NCBI RefSeq assembly: GCF_013372225.1
Contig: NZ_CP053832.1
Coordinates: 1,674,001-1,738,000 of the forward strand
Reading direction: 5' to 3'
From: Campylobacter ureolyticus
GTDB lineage: Bacteria > Campylobacterota > Campylobacteria > Campylobacterales > Campylobacteraceae
Length of the DNA stretch: 64,000 bases
The notes beneath the pieces were generated by a model. It was given only the letters and a program-made list of their open reading frames with translations, was not told the DNA's origin and ran no database searches. A program made the position numbers and the translations under genes. Shown here one piece after another: positions 17,551 through 25,460 of the stretch (positions are counted from its first letter, which is position 1; the number at the start of each line of letters is the position of its first letter).

Positions 17551-17576
17551 AAGGTAAATTTAATGTCATCAAATGA
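17409..17576 (+). pseudogene. truncated orphan CdiA-CT, module 3
   Basis: The frame starts [20 protein letters not shown] as in module 2 but leaves the homology after NNGYVNF and stops at TGA 17574 after 55 residues. The toxin end has been lost by a deletion or recombination fusing the junction repeat to the start of an unrelated immunity gene. Confidence 0.7.
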
Positions 17577-17910
17577 TAAAAAACAAATTTTGAAAAATCT
17601 TATAAAATTTAACAAATCTTTAAAAAACATAAAAAATGAGATTTCAAATTTAAATTTTGATAGCAAATTTGAATTATATATAATAACAAAGAATGATATA
17701 AAGCAAATTTTAAACAGAGCCTTAAAAGAAAATATTACTTTTAAAGAACTTGAAGAATGGGCGAATTTAATAGAATGCAGAGATGATTTAGGCTTTGAAG
17801 AAGAAATTTTACAAGAAATTATATTTGATTTTGCAAATCCTGAAATTAATGGTTTGATTACAAAGGATAAAATAAAAACTGCATTAAAAGAATTGGATAT
17901 GATAGCATAA
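17563..17910 (+). CDS. soluble immunity protein, module 3
   Basis: ATG overlapping the truncated toxin by 14 bases; GGTAAA upstream is a weak ribosome-binding site. The 115-residue product is acidic and soluble. The central ITFKELEEWANLIECRDDLG, then DFANPEINGLITKDKIKTAL, is a pattern I associate with small proteins next to contact-dependent toxins (ELEEWANLIE...FELANPEIN). An orphan: its toxin has been deleted. Family not named with certainty. Confidence 0.6.
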   Translation: MSSNDKKQILKNLIKFNKSLKNIKNEISNLNFDSKFELYIITKNDIKQILNRALKENITFKELEEWANLIECRDDLGFEEEILQEIIFDFANPEINGLITKDKIKTALKELDMIA

Positions 17911-17912
17911 CC

Positions 17913-18206
17913 AAGCAACCAATATATGGACAAATAAAAAATGAAAAACTTACAGGAAATTATAAAATGTTTGTAAATAATAAATCCATATCAACAACAA
18001 AACCATTAAATTATACCATTCCTAATAATGCTTATTGGTTTGGAAATACTATATCAGATCCTAGAGTTTGGATATATGGAACAGCTGGGTTTGAAATTGC
18101 AAATGATATATTTAATGATAGCACAACGCCAGGGACACAAAAAGGAACATTGGGAGCTATTATTAAAAATATGTATCAAAATATTAAAAAACGAGATGAA
18201 GAATAA
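17913..18206 (+). pseudogene. CdiA-CT toxin tip fragment
   Basis: The frame is open across the end of the preceding immunity gene and reads KQPIYGQIKNEKLTGNYKMF, then AYWFGNTISDPRVWIYGTAG, TPGTQKGTLGAIIKNMYQNI and a stop. ATG 17967 is the first start. The polar, Gly/Tyr/Trp-rich end looks like the last part of a toxin, but no active-site motif can be recognised. It is 5' truncated and probably not functional. Confidence 0.5.
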
Positions 18207-18603
18207 ATTGAATAGTTTTTCTTATGTTTTTTTAGGAATTATTTTTATTGTAGAAGCCGTTTGGTCTTTTTGTGGTGGAAAAATTTATATAAAATATACC
18301 GGCTGGATAGAACCATCCATACAAATGTCTATAACCTCTATGGCTATAGGAATTATTTTTATATGTATAGGAATTTTTTATAACTCAAAACATTCAGATT
18401 TTATGCGTTGCAAAAAATGCCATAAAGTTTATAATTATATTGATGTAAAAGATAAAGATAAAATTTGCCCAAAATGTGGTGGAGAGTTGCAAGATTATAA
18501 AGAATTTGAAAAGGAAGAACAAGAAAAGAAAAACAAAGAATTTAAAAGAATTGATAAAATAGAAAGAGAATTGATTGAAGAATATAAAAAGAGTAAAAAA
18601 TGA
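18196..18603 (+). CDS. membrane protein with zinc ribbon, candidate immunity protein
   Basis: ATG at 18196 overlaps the toxin tip by 11 bases; a longer frame to 18028 is only read-through of the opposite frame. The product has 135 residues: two membrane segments (about residues 7-25 and 43-60), then a zinc ribbon CKKCHKVYNYIDVKDKDKIC with CPKCGGE, and a strongly charged C-terminal helix (EKEEQEKKNKEFKRIDKIER). The immunity role is inferred from position. A zinc ribbon on a membrane immunity protein is unusual among the neighbours. Confidence 0.65.
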   Translation: MKNKLNSFSYVFLGIIFIVEAVWSFCGGKIYIKYTGWIEPSIQMSITSMAIGIIFICIGIFYNSKHSDFMRCKKCHKVYNYIDVKDKDKICPKCGGELQDYKEFEKEEQEKKNKEFKRIDKIERELIEEYKKSKK

Positions 18604-19160
18604 AATTTATCTTAAATTTATTACTATTTATAAGTCTATTTTTTAACAATATATTATTAGCATCAAGCTCAACTATACAAAGTGGAATTTATGGAACAAA
18701 TTTTAAAGACTCTTTATTATCGAATATATCTTCTAGCACAGGAAACTACTTATTTAATAAAGCAGGAGATATAGGAGTAGTAACAAATAGTAAAGATGGA
18801 AGTTTAACTAAAACTGCACTTCATTCATTAATAGGTGGAAGCATAAACGCTATTCAAGGAGAAAGCTTTATAGATGGAGCTGTTATTTCAGGTATAAATG
18901 AACTATTAACTCCATTAAGCAGTAATCTTAATAAAGATGAACAAATTCTAACTTCACAACTAACAGGAATTCTAACAGGAGCTTTAATAAATAGTGAAGC
19001 TGGAGCCAAACAAGGATATAATCTTACAACAAGTGCCGAACTTAATAATAGGCAATATCATCAAGAATTTATAAATAAACACTATAAAGAATTTAAAGAG
19101 TATTATAAAAGACAAAAACTATCAAGCAAAATCACAAAATCAAACTTGATAATTAAATAA
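18600..19160 (+). CDS. signal peptide fused to a CdiA pretoxin segment
   Basis: ATG overlaps the previous gene by four bases. A signal peptide (MKFILNLLLFISLFFNNILL, then ASS) is followed directly by a distal CdiA pretoxin region: SLTKTALHSLIGGSINAIQG, then DGAVISGINELLTPLSSNL, LTGILTGALINSEAGAKQGY and AELNNRQYHQ. The last part corresponds to the region that carries VENN-type motifs in other CdiA proteins. It ends at 186 residues without a toxin domain. Like the gene at 1657, an export signal has been joined to an internal CdiA part with the stalk lost. It marks the end of the locus. Confidence 0.65.
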   Translation: MKFILNLLLFISLFFNNILLASSSTIQSGIYGTNFKDSLLSNISSSTGNYLFNKAGDIGVVTNSKDGSLTKTALHSLIGGSINAIQGESFIDGAVISGINELLTPLSSNLNKDEQILTSQLTGILTGALINSEAGAKQGYNLTTSAELNNRQYHQEFINKHYKEFKEYYKRQKLSSKITKSNLIIK

Positions 19161-19201
19161 CTATTTAGCCTATTATTAATTGAAATTTAACCTTGGTGTA
19201 A

Positions 19202-20188
19202 TTACCCAACAAAAAACTCTTTTGCCCTATCTTTGCTTTCAAAAGCTTTTACACTAAACTCATCACCACAAACTATCATCTTATAGTTTTTTGAAATATC
19301 TGCTTTTGAATAAGTTAATGCAAATTTTGCTGCTAGAATTTTATCATCCAAACATGCGTTCTTGCTTATTAAAACATACGCTCCAACTACCCCATTTGGC
19401 AAATTTATCTCAACAAATTTATCGTTTTGTATGTTTTTTAGTTTTAAATTATCATTTTCATCTTTACCGATTATTAGCTTTGCTCCACCTTCTAGTCTTA
19501 AATGCCTTCCAAATTTTAAAATTTCACTATCGTTTGGTGTATCAAGCCCTTCATGATTTAGCGCATCGGTTAGTTTTTTACTATAATTATCAAGCGTTAG
19601 CAAGCATCCTCCAGCTGGACTTTCAAAATCATCAAAACCAAACTCTTTAGCTAAATTTAACTGAGTATGACGCCCACGACCGCTGATACTAAGAAGCTTT
19701 TCTCTATCAACCCAGCCATTTATTTCAGGTGTTGTTGGCTTTAAAAGCTTAGCACAAAGTGGTCTTAAAATAAGCAAATCTTCATCGCCTGATAAACTTA
19801 AAACTTGATTTAAAGCTTCTTTTCTTTGGCTCATCGGACGCTGTCCTAAAACTTCACCTGTGATTAAAAAGCTAGCTTCTTGGTTTTTAAGCATACTTAA
19901 AGCAGTTTTAAACATATAAGCGTGGCAGTCAATGCAAGGATTAAAGTGTTTCCCATAGCCATATTTTGGATTTAAAAGTACATTTTGAAGATATTTGTTT
20001 CTTATATCAACGATTTTAAAATCAGCCCCTGCCATATTAGCCCTTTTTCTTAAAAGCTCGCTTTTATCTTCCTTGCCGCCAAATCCTATATCCATATAAA
20101 TTGCCGTTACTTCAATGCCTTGCAAGGTTATAAGTTTTATAGCAAGCATACTATCAAGTCCGCCACTAAAAAGCGCTAATGCTTTCAT
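19202..20188 (-). CDS. PP-loop ATPase, argininosuccinate-synthase-domain/tRNA-thiolation-like protein
   Basis: The 328-residue cytoplasmic protein has an N-terminal PP-loop SGGLDS (residues 8-13) that binds ATP. CIDCH (about residue 84) and a second cysteine region GGC (about residue 193) resemble MnmA/ThiI-type tRNA sulfurtransferases. In campylobacters this family is usually named argininosuccinate synthase domain-containing protein. The real substrate is not established; tRNA modification is a reasonable guess. It overlaps the end of dnaG by four bases (ATGA), so the two are co-transcribed. Confidence 0.7.
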   Translation of the reverse strand: MKALALFSGGLDSMLAIKLITLQGIEVTAIYMDIGFGGKEDKSELLRKRANMAGADFKIVDIRNKYLQNVLLNPKYGYGKHFNPCIDCHAYMFKTALSMLKNQEASFLITGEVLGQRPMSQRKEALNQVLSLSGDEDLLILRPLCAKLLKPTTPEINGWVDREKLLSISGRGRHTQLNLAKEFGFDDFESPAGGCLLTLDNYSKKLTDALNHEGLDTPNDSEILKFGRHLRLEGGAKLIIGKDENDNLKLKNIQNDKFVEINLPNGVVGAYVLISKNACLDDKILAAKFALTYSKADISKNYKMIVCGDEFSVKAFESKDRAKEFFVG

Positions 20189-21834
20189 TTTACTCCTTTA
20201 AGCTTTATTATTCTTCTTTGTACTTGTTTAATTTTTTCTTGTTTATTTTCTATATCGCTGTTTTTTAATTTTTTTAACATATTTTCATAAGTATTTATAA
20301 TTAAAATTTTATAAGCACTTGAAAGCTCATCAATGCTTTTAAACTCATCAATGCTTATATCAATACTTATTTCTCTTAGCATTATCTCATCTTCTGGGGT
20401 TTTTTGAGTACGCAATAAGGCCTTAAATTCATCTTCATGAGTTTGAAATTTAGCATCTAAAAACATATCTTTGCATTTATTAAAAAGATCCTTATTCAAA
20501 TAAAGGGTTTTTATAATCTGAAGCTCTAAATAGTCCTTTTTTTTCTCAAATTTAGCAAAATTTGGAATACTTTTTATGCTATTTTTACCGGAATTTGAAA
20601 GCGAAAAACTATCTATTGATATGCCTAAAATCATACTTACCAAACTTTTATAACTATCAGCAACTATTGGATTTAATGTTTTTGTAAATTTGACTATTTC
20701 TTCTAATGCAAGTTGTTTTTGAACTGGTCTTTGAAGTTCAAATTCATTTGCAATTTGACGGATTACAAACTCACCAGCTTCTGTTTTTGAGTTTAAAATT
20801 TTATCTAATTCTTTTAAATTTCCAGCTTGAACCAGATCTGCTGGATCAGCACCCTTTGGGATTACAACGACACTTGTATCAAAATCGTTTTGAAGTAGAA
20901 GTTTTGAACTTTTAAAAGCTGCATTTATACCAGCACTATCGCCGTCAAAACAAAGAGTTATTTTTGCATTACTTCTTCTTAAAAGTGGCAGATGTTTTGG
21001 AGTTAGAGCTGTTCCAAGTACGGCAACTGCATTTTTATGACCAGCTTTATGAAGCATTATAGTATCCATATAACCCTCAGTTATAATTATCTCTTTTAGC
21101 TTGTAAATTTCATCTTTTGCCTTATCATAAGCATAAAAAATTTGAGATTTATCAAACACGGAACTTTGCGGGCTATTTACATATTTTGCTGGATGATTTG
21201 TAATAGTTCGTCCTCCAAAACCGACAATTTTTCCTGCATGATTGTTTATAGTAAAAATTATCCTATCTATAAAACTTGCATATAAATTTCCCCCCTCGCC
21301 CACTTTTACAATACCTAAATTTATAGCATCTTTTGGATCTATTTTTTCATTTGCAAGTAAATTTAGTGTATTTTGCGAATTTGGAGCATAACCTAGCTCA
21401 AATTTAGCAATCAACTCATCGTTAAAACCTCGATTATAAAGATAATTTATGGCAGCTTTGTTTTGATATAAAAGACTTTGATAGTAAGCTTTTACAATAC
21501 TTAAAGCCTCTTTATCAAGCTTTTTAAAATTACTTTTTTCATCTGTATATTCAAGTGCAAAATTTTGCATGGAAGCTAGTTTTTCAACAGCTTCTGGGAA
21601 ATTTAGTTTTTCATACTCTTTTATGAAATTTATAGCATTTCCTCCAGCTTTGCAAGAAAAACAGTGATATATATTAAGTTCTGGGCTTACACTCATACTT
21701 GGATTTTTATCATCATGAAATGGACAAATTCCTACAAAATTTCGCCCACTTCTTTTTAAATTTACATATCTTGAAACAACATCTACGATATCAGTTTGTT
21801 CAATAAGTCTTTGGATACTTTCGGGTTTTATCAT
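20185..21834 (-). CDS. dnaG: DNA primase
   Basis: DnaG makes RNA primers for DNA replication. The 549-residue product has an N-terminal CHC2 zinc finger (CPFHDDKNPS, later CFSCKAGG), a catalytic core, and a TOPRIM domain with IITEGYMD (about residue 250) and CFDGDSAG, whose acidic residues bind Mg2+. The C-terminal helicase-binding region is short and diverged, as usual in this group. The ATG start follows an AT-rich region shared with the divergent TPR gene; dnaG leads a two-gene unit with the PP-loop ATPase. Confidence 0.95.
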   Translation of the reverse strand: MIKPESIQRLIEQTDIVDVVSRYVNLKRSGRNFVGICPFHDDKNPSMSVSPELNIYHCFSCKAGGNAINFIKEYEKLNFPEAVEKLASMQNFALEYTDEKSNFKKLDKEALSIVKAYYQSLLYQNKAAINYLYNRGFNDELIAKFELGYAPNSQNTLNLLANEKIDPKDAINLGIVKVGEGGNLYASFIDRIIFTINNHAGKIVGFGGRTITNHPAKYVNSPQSSVFDKSQIFYAYDKAKDEIYKLKEIIITEGYMDTIMLHKAGHKNAVAVLGTALTPKHLPLLRRSNAKITLCFDGDSAGINAAFKSSKLLLQNDFDTSVVVIPKGADPADLVQAGNLKELDKILNSKTEAGEFVIRQIANEFELQRPVQKQLALEEIVKFTKTLNPIVADSYKSLVSMILGISIDSFSLSNSGKNSIKSIPNFAKFEKKKDYLELQIIKTLYLNKDLFNKCKDMFLDAKFQTHEDEFKALLRTQKTPEDEIMLREISIDISIDEFKSIDELSSAYKILIINTYENMLKKLKNSDIENKQEKIKQVQRRIIKLKGVK

Positions 21835-21892
21835 AAGCTAGATTATACAAAAACTTTGTTATAATTAGGCTAAATTTTTTTAAAGAGGTTTT

Positions 21893-22912
21893 TTGGAAAG
21901 TTTTTTTATAGATTACAGAGATCCTATTTTTGGACTTATTATCCTGATTGCGGTTGCTTTTGTAGTGGCATTTTCAAGTTATGTTTGGGCAATTTTTTCT
22001 AAAAAAGATGAAGAGGCAAAACTTAAAAATTTCATTAGCAAATTTGAAGATTCAAACTCACTTAGCCAAAAACATATTGATCTTTTAAAATCTATTAATC
22101 TTGATATTGATACTTTTAGTGCTTTAGGCCTTGTCTTTACCAAAACAGGAGATTTTTCAAGAGCTATAAATATCTACTTAATCGCACTTGAACAAGCAAA
22201 AACAAAGGCTCAAAAAAACTTTATTTTACTAAATTTGGCAAAAGCATACTTTGAGGCAGGATTTTTAAAAAAAGCTGAAAATGTCTTTTTACAAATTTTA
22301 AAATTCAATCCAAGAAACGAAGAAGCTTTGCGTCTTTTAAGTGTAATTTATGAAAAACTAAAAATGTATGATGAAGAGCTTGACGCACTTGATGCCTTAA
22401 AAGAACAAGGCATTGATGTGGATGAAAATTTAGCTCTTATAAAAGCTCAAATTATCGCAAATGACAATAGCCTCAAATTTGATAAAAAAATAAAAGAAAT
22501 CTCAAAAATAGAGTTTGACTTTACAAAACGTTTTATACTTGAGCTTTTTATTAAAACAAATGAACCACTTTCTAAAATCAAAAAATTTCCACCTTTAAAA
22601 AATGTAGTTGACATAATATGGTTTTTAAACGAACCTATAAATTTAAAAGATGATGAATATAAAGCTTTATTTTACGCCAAAGCTTTGAGTAATGAGTATA
22701 AACAAAGTTCATTTTTTGAGATAAATGCCATCTCAGCGATGAGAAACTCAGGTTTTTTTGAAGCGGATTTAAGTTTTAAATTTATGTGCAGTAAGTGTAA
22801 AAATTCATTTCCATCATTTTTTTATAGATGCCCAGTTTGTTATACCTTAAACAGTATTCAAATTCTACCAAAAATTATAAGAAAAGATAATGAAGCAAAT
22901 CTTACTTTTTAG
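21893..22912 (+). CDS. TPR protein with N-terminal membrane anchor and C-terminal zinc ribbon (LapB-like)
   Basis: TTG start with AGAGG ten bases upstream. The 339-residue product has one N-terminal membrane helix (about residues 12-36), TPR repeats over about 60-170 (FILLNLAKAYFEAGFLKKAE; NEEALRLLSVIYEKL) and a C-terminal ribbon CSKCKNSFPSFFYRCPVC. That plan (anchor, TPRs, rubredoxin-type ribbon) is the one of LapB/YciM, which controls lipopolysaccharide synthesis. Overall similarity is not shown, so the role is inferred. It overlaps rnhA by 23 bases. Confidence 0.7.
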   Translation: MESFFIDYRDPIFGLIILIAVAFVVAFSSYVWAIFSKKDEEAKLKNFISKFEDSNSLSQKHIDLLKSINLDIDTFSALGLVFTKTGDFSRAINIYLIALEQAKTKAQKNFILLNLAKAYFEAGFLKKAENVFLQILKFNPRNEEALRLLSVIYEKLKMYDEELDALDALKEQGIDVDENLALIKAQIIANDNSLKFDKKIKEISKIEFDFTKRFILELFIKTNEPLSKIKKFPPLKNVVDIIWFLNEPINLKDDEYKALFYAKALSNEYKQSSFFEINAISAMRNSGFFEADLSFKFMCSKCKNSFPSFFYRCPVCYTLNSIQILPKIIRKDNEANLTF

Positions 22913-23327
22913 TGATGGATCTTGTCTTGGAAATCCTGGAATTGGTGGCTGGGCATATATATTAAGGTATAAAAACCATGAAAAAAAAGAATTCGGAACA
23001 AATGAGCTTACTACAAATAACCAAATGGAATTAACAGCAGTTTTAAAAGCTTTAAAAAAATTAAAAGAGCCTTGTAAAATCGAGCTTTTTACAGATAGTA
23101 GCTATGTTGCAAACTCGATAAATTTATGGCTTGATGGCTGGGTTAAAAAAAATTTTAAAAATGTTAAAAATGTTGAGTTGTGGAAAGAGTATTTATCTCT
23201 TTCAAAACCTCATCAAATAACGGCATTTTGGGTAAAAGCTCATGCTGGACATAAAGAAAATGAGGAATGTGATGATATGGCAAGAAATGCAGCACTAAAA
23301 CTAAAAGAACAACTAAAAAATGGATAA
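22890..23327 (+). CDS. rnhA: ribonuclease HI
   Basis: Removes RNA from RNA-DNA hybrids, such as primers and R-loops. The 145-residue product matches the usual length of bacterial RNase HI. The metal-binding acidic residues are in FSDGSCLGNPG (Asp9), NQMELTAV (Glu48), FTDSSYV (Asp68-70) and the C-terminal HAGHKENEECDDMAR. The gene starts inside the TPR gene and ends three bases before rnc, so the cluster is an operon. Confidence 0.95.
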   Translation: MKQILLFSDGSCLGNPGIGGWAYILRYKNHEKKEFGTNELTTNNQMELTAVLKALKKLKEPCKIELFTDSSYVANSINLWLDGWVKKNFKNVKNVELWKEYLSLSKPHQITAFWVKAHAGHKENEECDDMARNAALKLKEQLKNG

Positions 23328-23330
23328 AAA

Positions 23331-24008
23331 ATGCTAGAAAAATTACAAAAAAAATTAAATTATAATTTTCAAGATTTAGACCTTTTACAAAGAGCCCTTA
23401 CTCACAAAAGTTCAAATAAACCTTATAGCAATGAAAGATTAGAGTATCTAGGTGATGCAGTTATGGATCTTGTAGTTGCAAAATATCTTTTTGAAAAATT
23501 TAAAAATACGCCCGAGGGTGATTTATCAAAACTAAGAGCTGCTTTAGTAAATGAAACAAGCTTTGCAAAACTGGCAAAAGCTTTAAATTTAGGCGATTTT
23601 ATCATAATTTCAAGTGCTGAAGAAAGAAATAATGGAAGAAATAAAAACTCGCTTTTATCTGATGCATTTGAAGCACTAATGGGAGCTGTTTTTTTAGAAA
23701 TAGGTTTTGAAAAAACAAGTAGAATTGCTTTAAATTTGCTTGAAAAAGAGTATCATCATATAAGCCTTGAAGAGATTGTAAAAGACTATAAGACAAAGCT
23801 TCAAGAAATAACCCAGAGCATTTTAGGGTTAATTCCTACTTATATACTACTTGATTCAAAAGGACCAGATCACAAAAAAGAGTTTAAAATAGGTGTTTTT
23901 TTAGGAGATGAAAAATATGGCGAAGCAGTAGGTAAAAGCAAAAAAGATGCCGAACAAAAAGCTGCTAAAATAGCTATTGAAACTCTACATAAAAAAGGAA
24001 GAGCTTGA
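23331..24008 (+). CDS. rnc: ribonuclease III
   Basis: Cuts double-stranded RNA in rRNA precursors and some mRNAs; here it would also remove the 23S intervening sequence found in this window. The 225-residue product has the signature NERLEYLGDAVMDLVV (residues 34-49) with the catalytic acidic residues, DAFEALMGAVF with the second Glu, and a C-terminal double-stranded RNA-binding domain (from about 150; KKDAEQKAAKIA). It is followed by aroC with a four-base overlap. Confidence 0.95.
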   Translation: MLEKLQKKLNYNFQDLDLLQRALTHKSSNKPYSNERLEYLGDAVMDLVVAKYLFEKFKNTPEGDLSKLRAALVNETSFAKLAKALNLGDFIIISSAEERNNGRNKNSLLSDAFEALMGAVFLEIGFEKTSRIALNLLEKEYHHISLEEIVKDYKTKLQEITQSILGLIPTYILLDSKGPDHKKEFKIGVFLGDEKYGEAVGKSKKDAEQKAAKIAIETLHKKGRA

Positions 24009-25105
24009 ATACTTTTGGAGTAAAACTTAGACTTACAACTTTTGGAGAAAGCCATGGCATAGCAATTGGTGGCGTGCTTGATGGTTTTCCTGCTGGAGTA
24101 AAGATAGATTTTGATTTTTTACAAAATGAACTTGATAAAAGAAAACCTAGCTCAAAATTTGCTACCAAAAGAAAAGAAAGTGATAAAGTAGAAGTTTTAA
24201 GCGGAGTTTTTGAAGGGCTTAGCACGGGAACTCCAATTGGTTTTATTATAAAAAACGAAGATCAAAAAAGCAAAGACTATGGAAATTTAAAAGATATTTT
24301 TAGACCAGGACATGCAGACTATACATATTTTTATAAATACGGTATAAGAGATTATAGAGGTGGTGGTAGAAGTAGCGCAAGAGAAAGTGCGATAAGAGTT
24401 GCTGGTGGGGCATTTTGCCAAATGCTTTTAAATGAGTTTAAAATAAGTGTTGAAAGTGGAGTTTTTAGTGTTGGGGAAGTAAATTTTAACGCTGATTTTA
24501 ACGAGGAGTTTAAAAAAGGGAATTTAGACTTTGAATTTGCTAAAACTTCGGAAATTTTCTCACTTTTTAAAAATTTTGATGAAGAGTTTAAATCTGAAAT
24601 ATTAAAAGCCAAAAACTCTCATAATAGTGTTGGAGCCTCAGTTGTAACTATCATAAAAAACTCCCCCATAGGACTTGGAGAGGTTTTATATGATAAATTT
24701 GATGCAAGATTAGTAGCTGCTATGATGGGGATAAATGCTGTAAAAGCTGTTGAAATTGGAAATGGAATAAAATCAGCCAAAATTTATGGCGATGAAAACA
24801 ATGATGAAATTTCAAAAAATGGTTTTTTGACAAATAATTCAGGTGGAATTTTGGGTGGCATTACAAACGGCGATGATATTTTAATAAAATCATATTTTAA
24901 ACCAACACCATCAATTTTTTTAGAACAAAATACTATAAATTTAAGTGGAGAAGATGAAATTTGTAAGCTCAAAGGAAGGCATGATCCTTGCGTTGGAACT
25001 AGAGGAAGTGTAGTTGCAACTGCTATGGCAAGGCTAGTTACAGCTGATATGTTACTACTAAATACAAGTTCAAATTTACAAAATCTTAAAAAAATTTATG
25101 GCTAA
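24005..25105 (+). CDS. aroC: chorismate synthase
   Basis: Last step of the shikimate pathway: converts EPSP to chorismate with reduced FMN. TTG start overlapping the rnc stop by four bases. The 366 residues are typical length. Family signatures are seen at TFGESHG near the start, FRPGHADYTYFYKYGIRD at about residue 100, and HDPCVGTRGSVVATAMAR near the end. Last gene of the lapB-like/rnhA/rnc/aroC operon; 355 bases without a clear gene follow. Confidence 0.95.
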   Translation: MNTFGVKLRLTTFGESHGIAIGGVLDGFPAGVKIDFDFLQNELDKRKPSSKFATKRKESDKVEVLSGVFEGLSTGTPIGFIIKNEDQKSKDYGNLKDIFRPGHADYTYFYKYGIRDYRGGGRSSARESAIRVAGGAFCQMLLNEFKISVESGVFSVGEVNFNADFNEEFKKGNLDFEFAKTSEIFSLFKNFDEEFKSEILKAKNSHNSVGASVVTIIKNSPIGLGEVLYDKFDARLVAAMMGINAVKAVEIGNGIKSAKIYGDENNDEISKNGFLTNNSGGILGGITNGDDILIKSYFKPTPSIFLEQNTINLSGEDEICKLKGRHDPCVGTRGSVVATAMARLVTADMLLLNTSSNLQNLKKIYG

Positions 25106-25460
25106 ATCTAAATTTAACACAACTAAATCACTAAATAAATAAAAAATAAATAAATTTAAAATTTAATTTTATATTTTTAAATTTATTTAAGATATTTCAT
25201 ATAAAAATTAAGATAAAATTACACATAAAGTTTTTATAAGAAGACAGTTTTTTCTCATAACATAACTTTTTAAAAAAATAAAAGATAAAACATGAAAAAG
25301 ATTTTTTATATATCACCTAGTATCATATTTACTATCTTTTCAAAGCTAAATAGCTGTATGCTTATAACTTATAAAAATATTATAAAACTAAAAATCTATA
25401 AATTTTTAAATTTAAACAAAATAAAAATAATAATATTTAGATCATATTAAAGGAGATAAA
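25106..25460 (+). promoter_or_regulatory. AT-rich gene-free stretch upstream of the peptidase operon
   Basis: No convincing gene. The stretch is over 80 percent A+T with repeated AAATTTAAAT-type words. TAAAAT-like -10 elements occur near 25212 and 25284, and AAAGGAG (25449-25455) is the ribosome-binding site of the next gene. A 52-codon ORF (25292-25450) of low complexity is probably chance. The operon promoter most likely lies here, but it cannot be placed exactly. Confidence 0.35.

Noticed and set aside
18028..18195. Long N-terminal extension of the zinc-ribbon membrane protein
   Set aside because: This part is the other reading frame of the toxin tip; the membrane protein proper starts at ATG 18196.
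25292..25450. A 52-codon ORF beginning MKKIFYISPS before the M20 peptidase
   Set aside because: Low-complexity Ile/Lys-rich translation in over 80 percent A+T DNA and no ribosome-binding site; probably chance, possibly leader.
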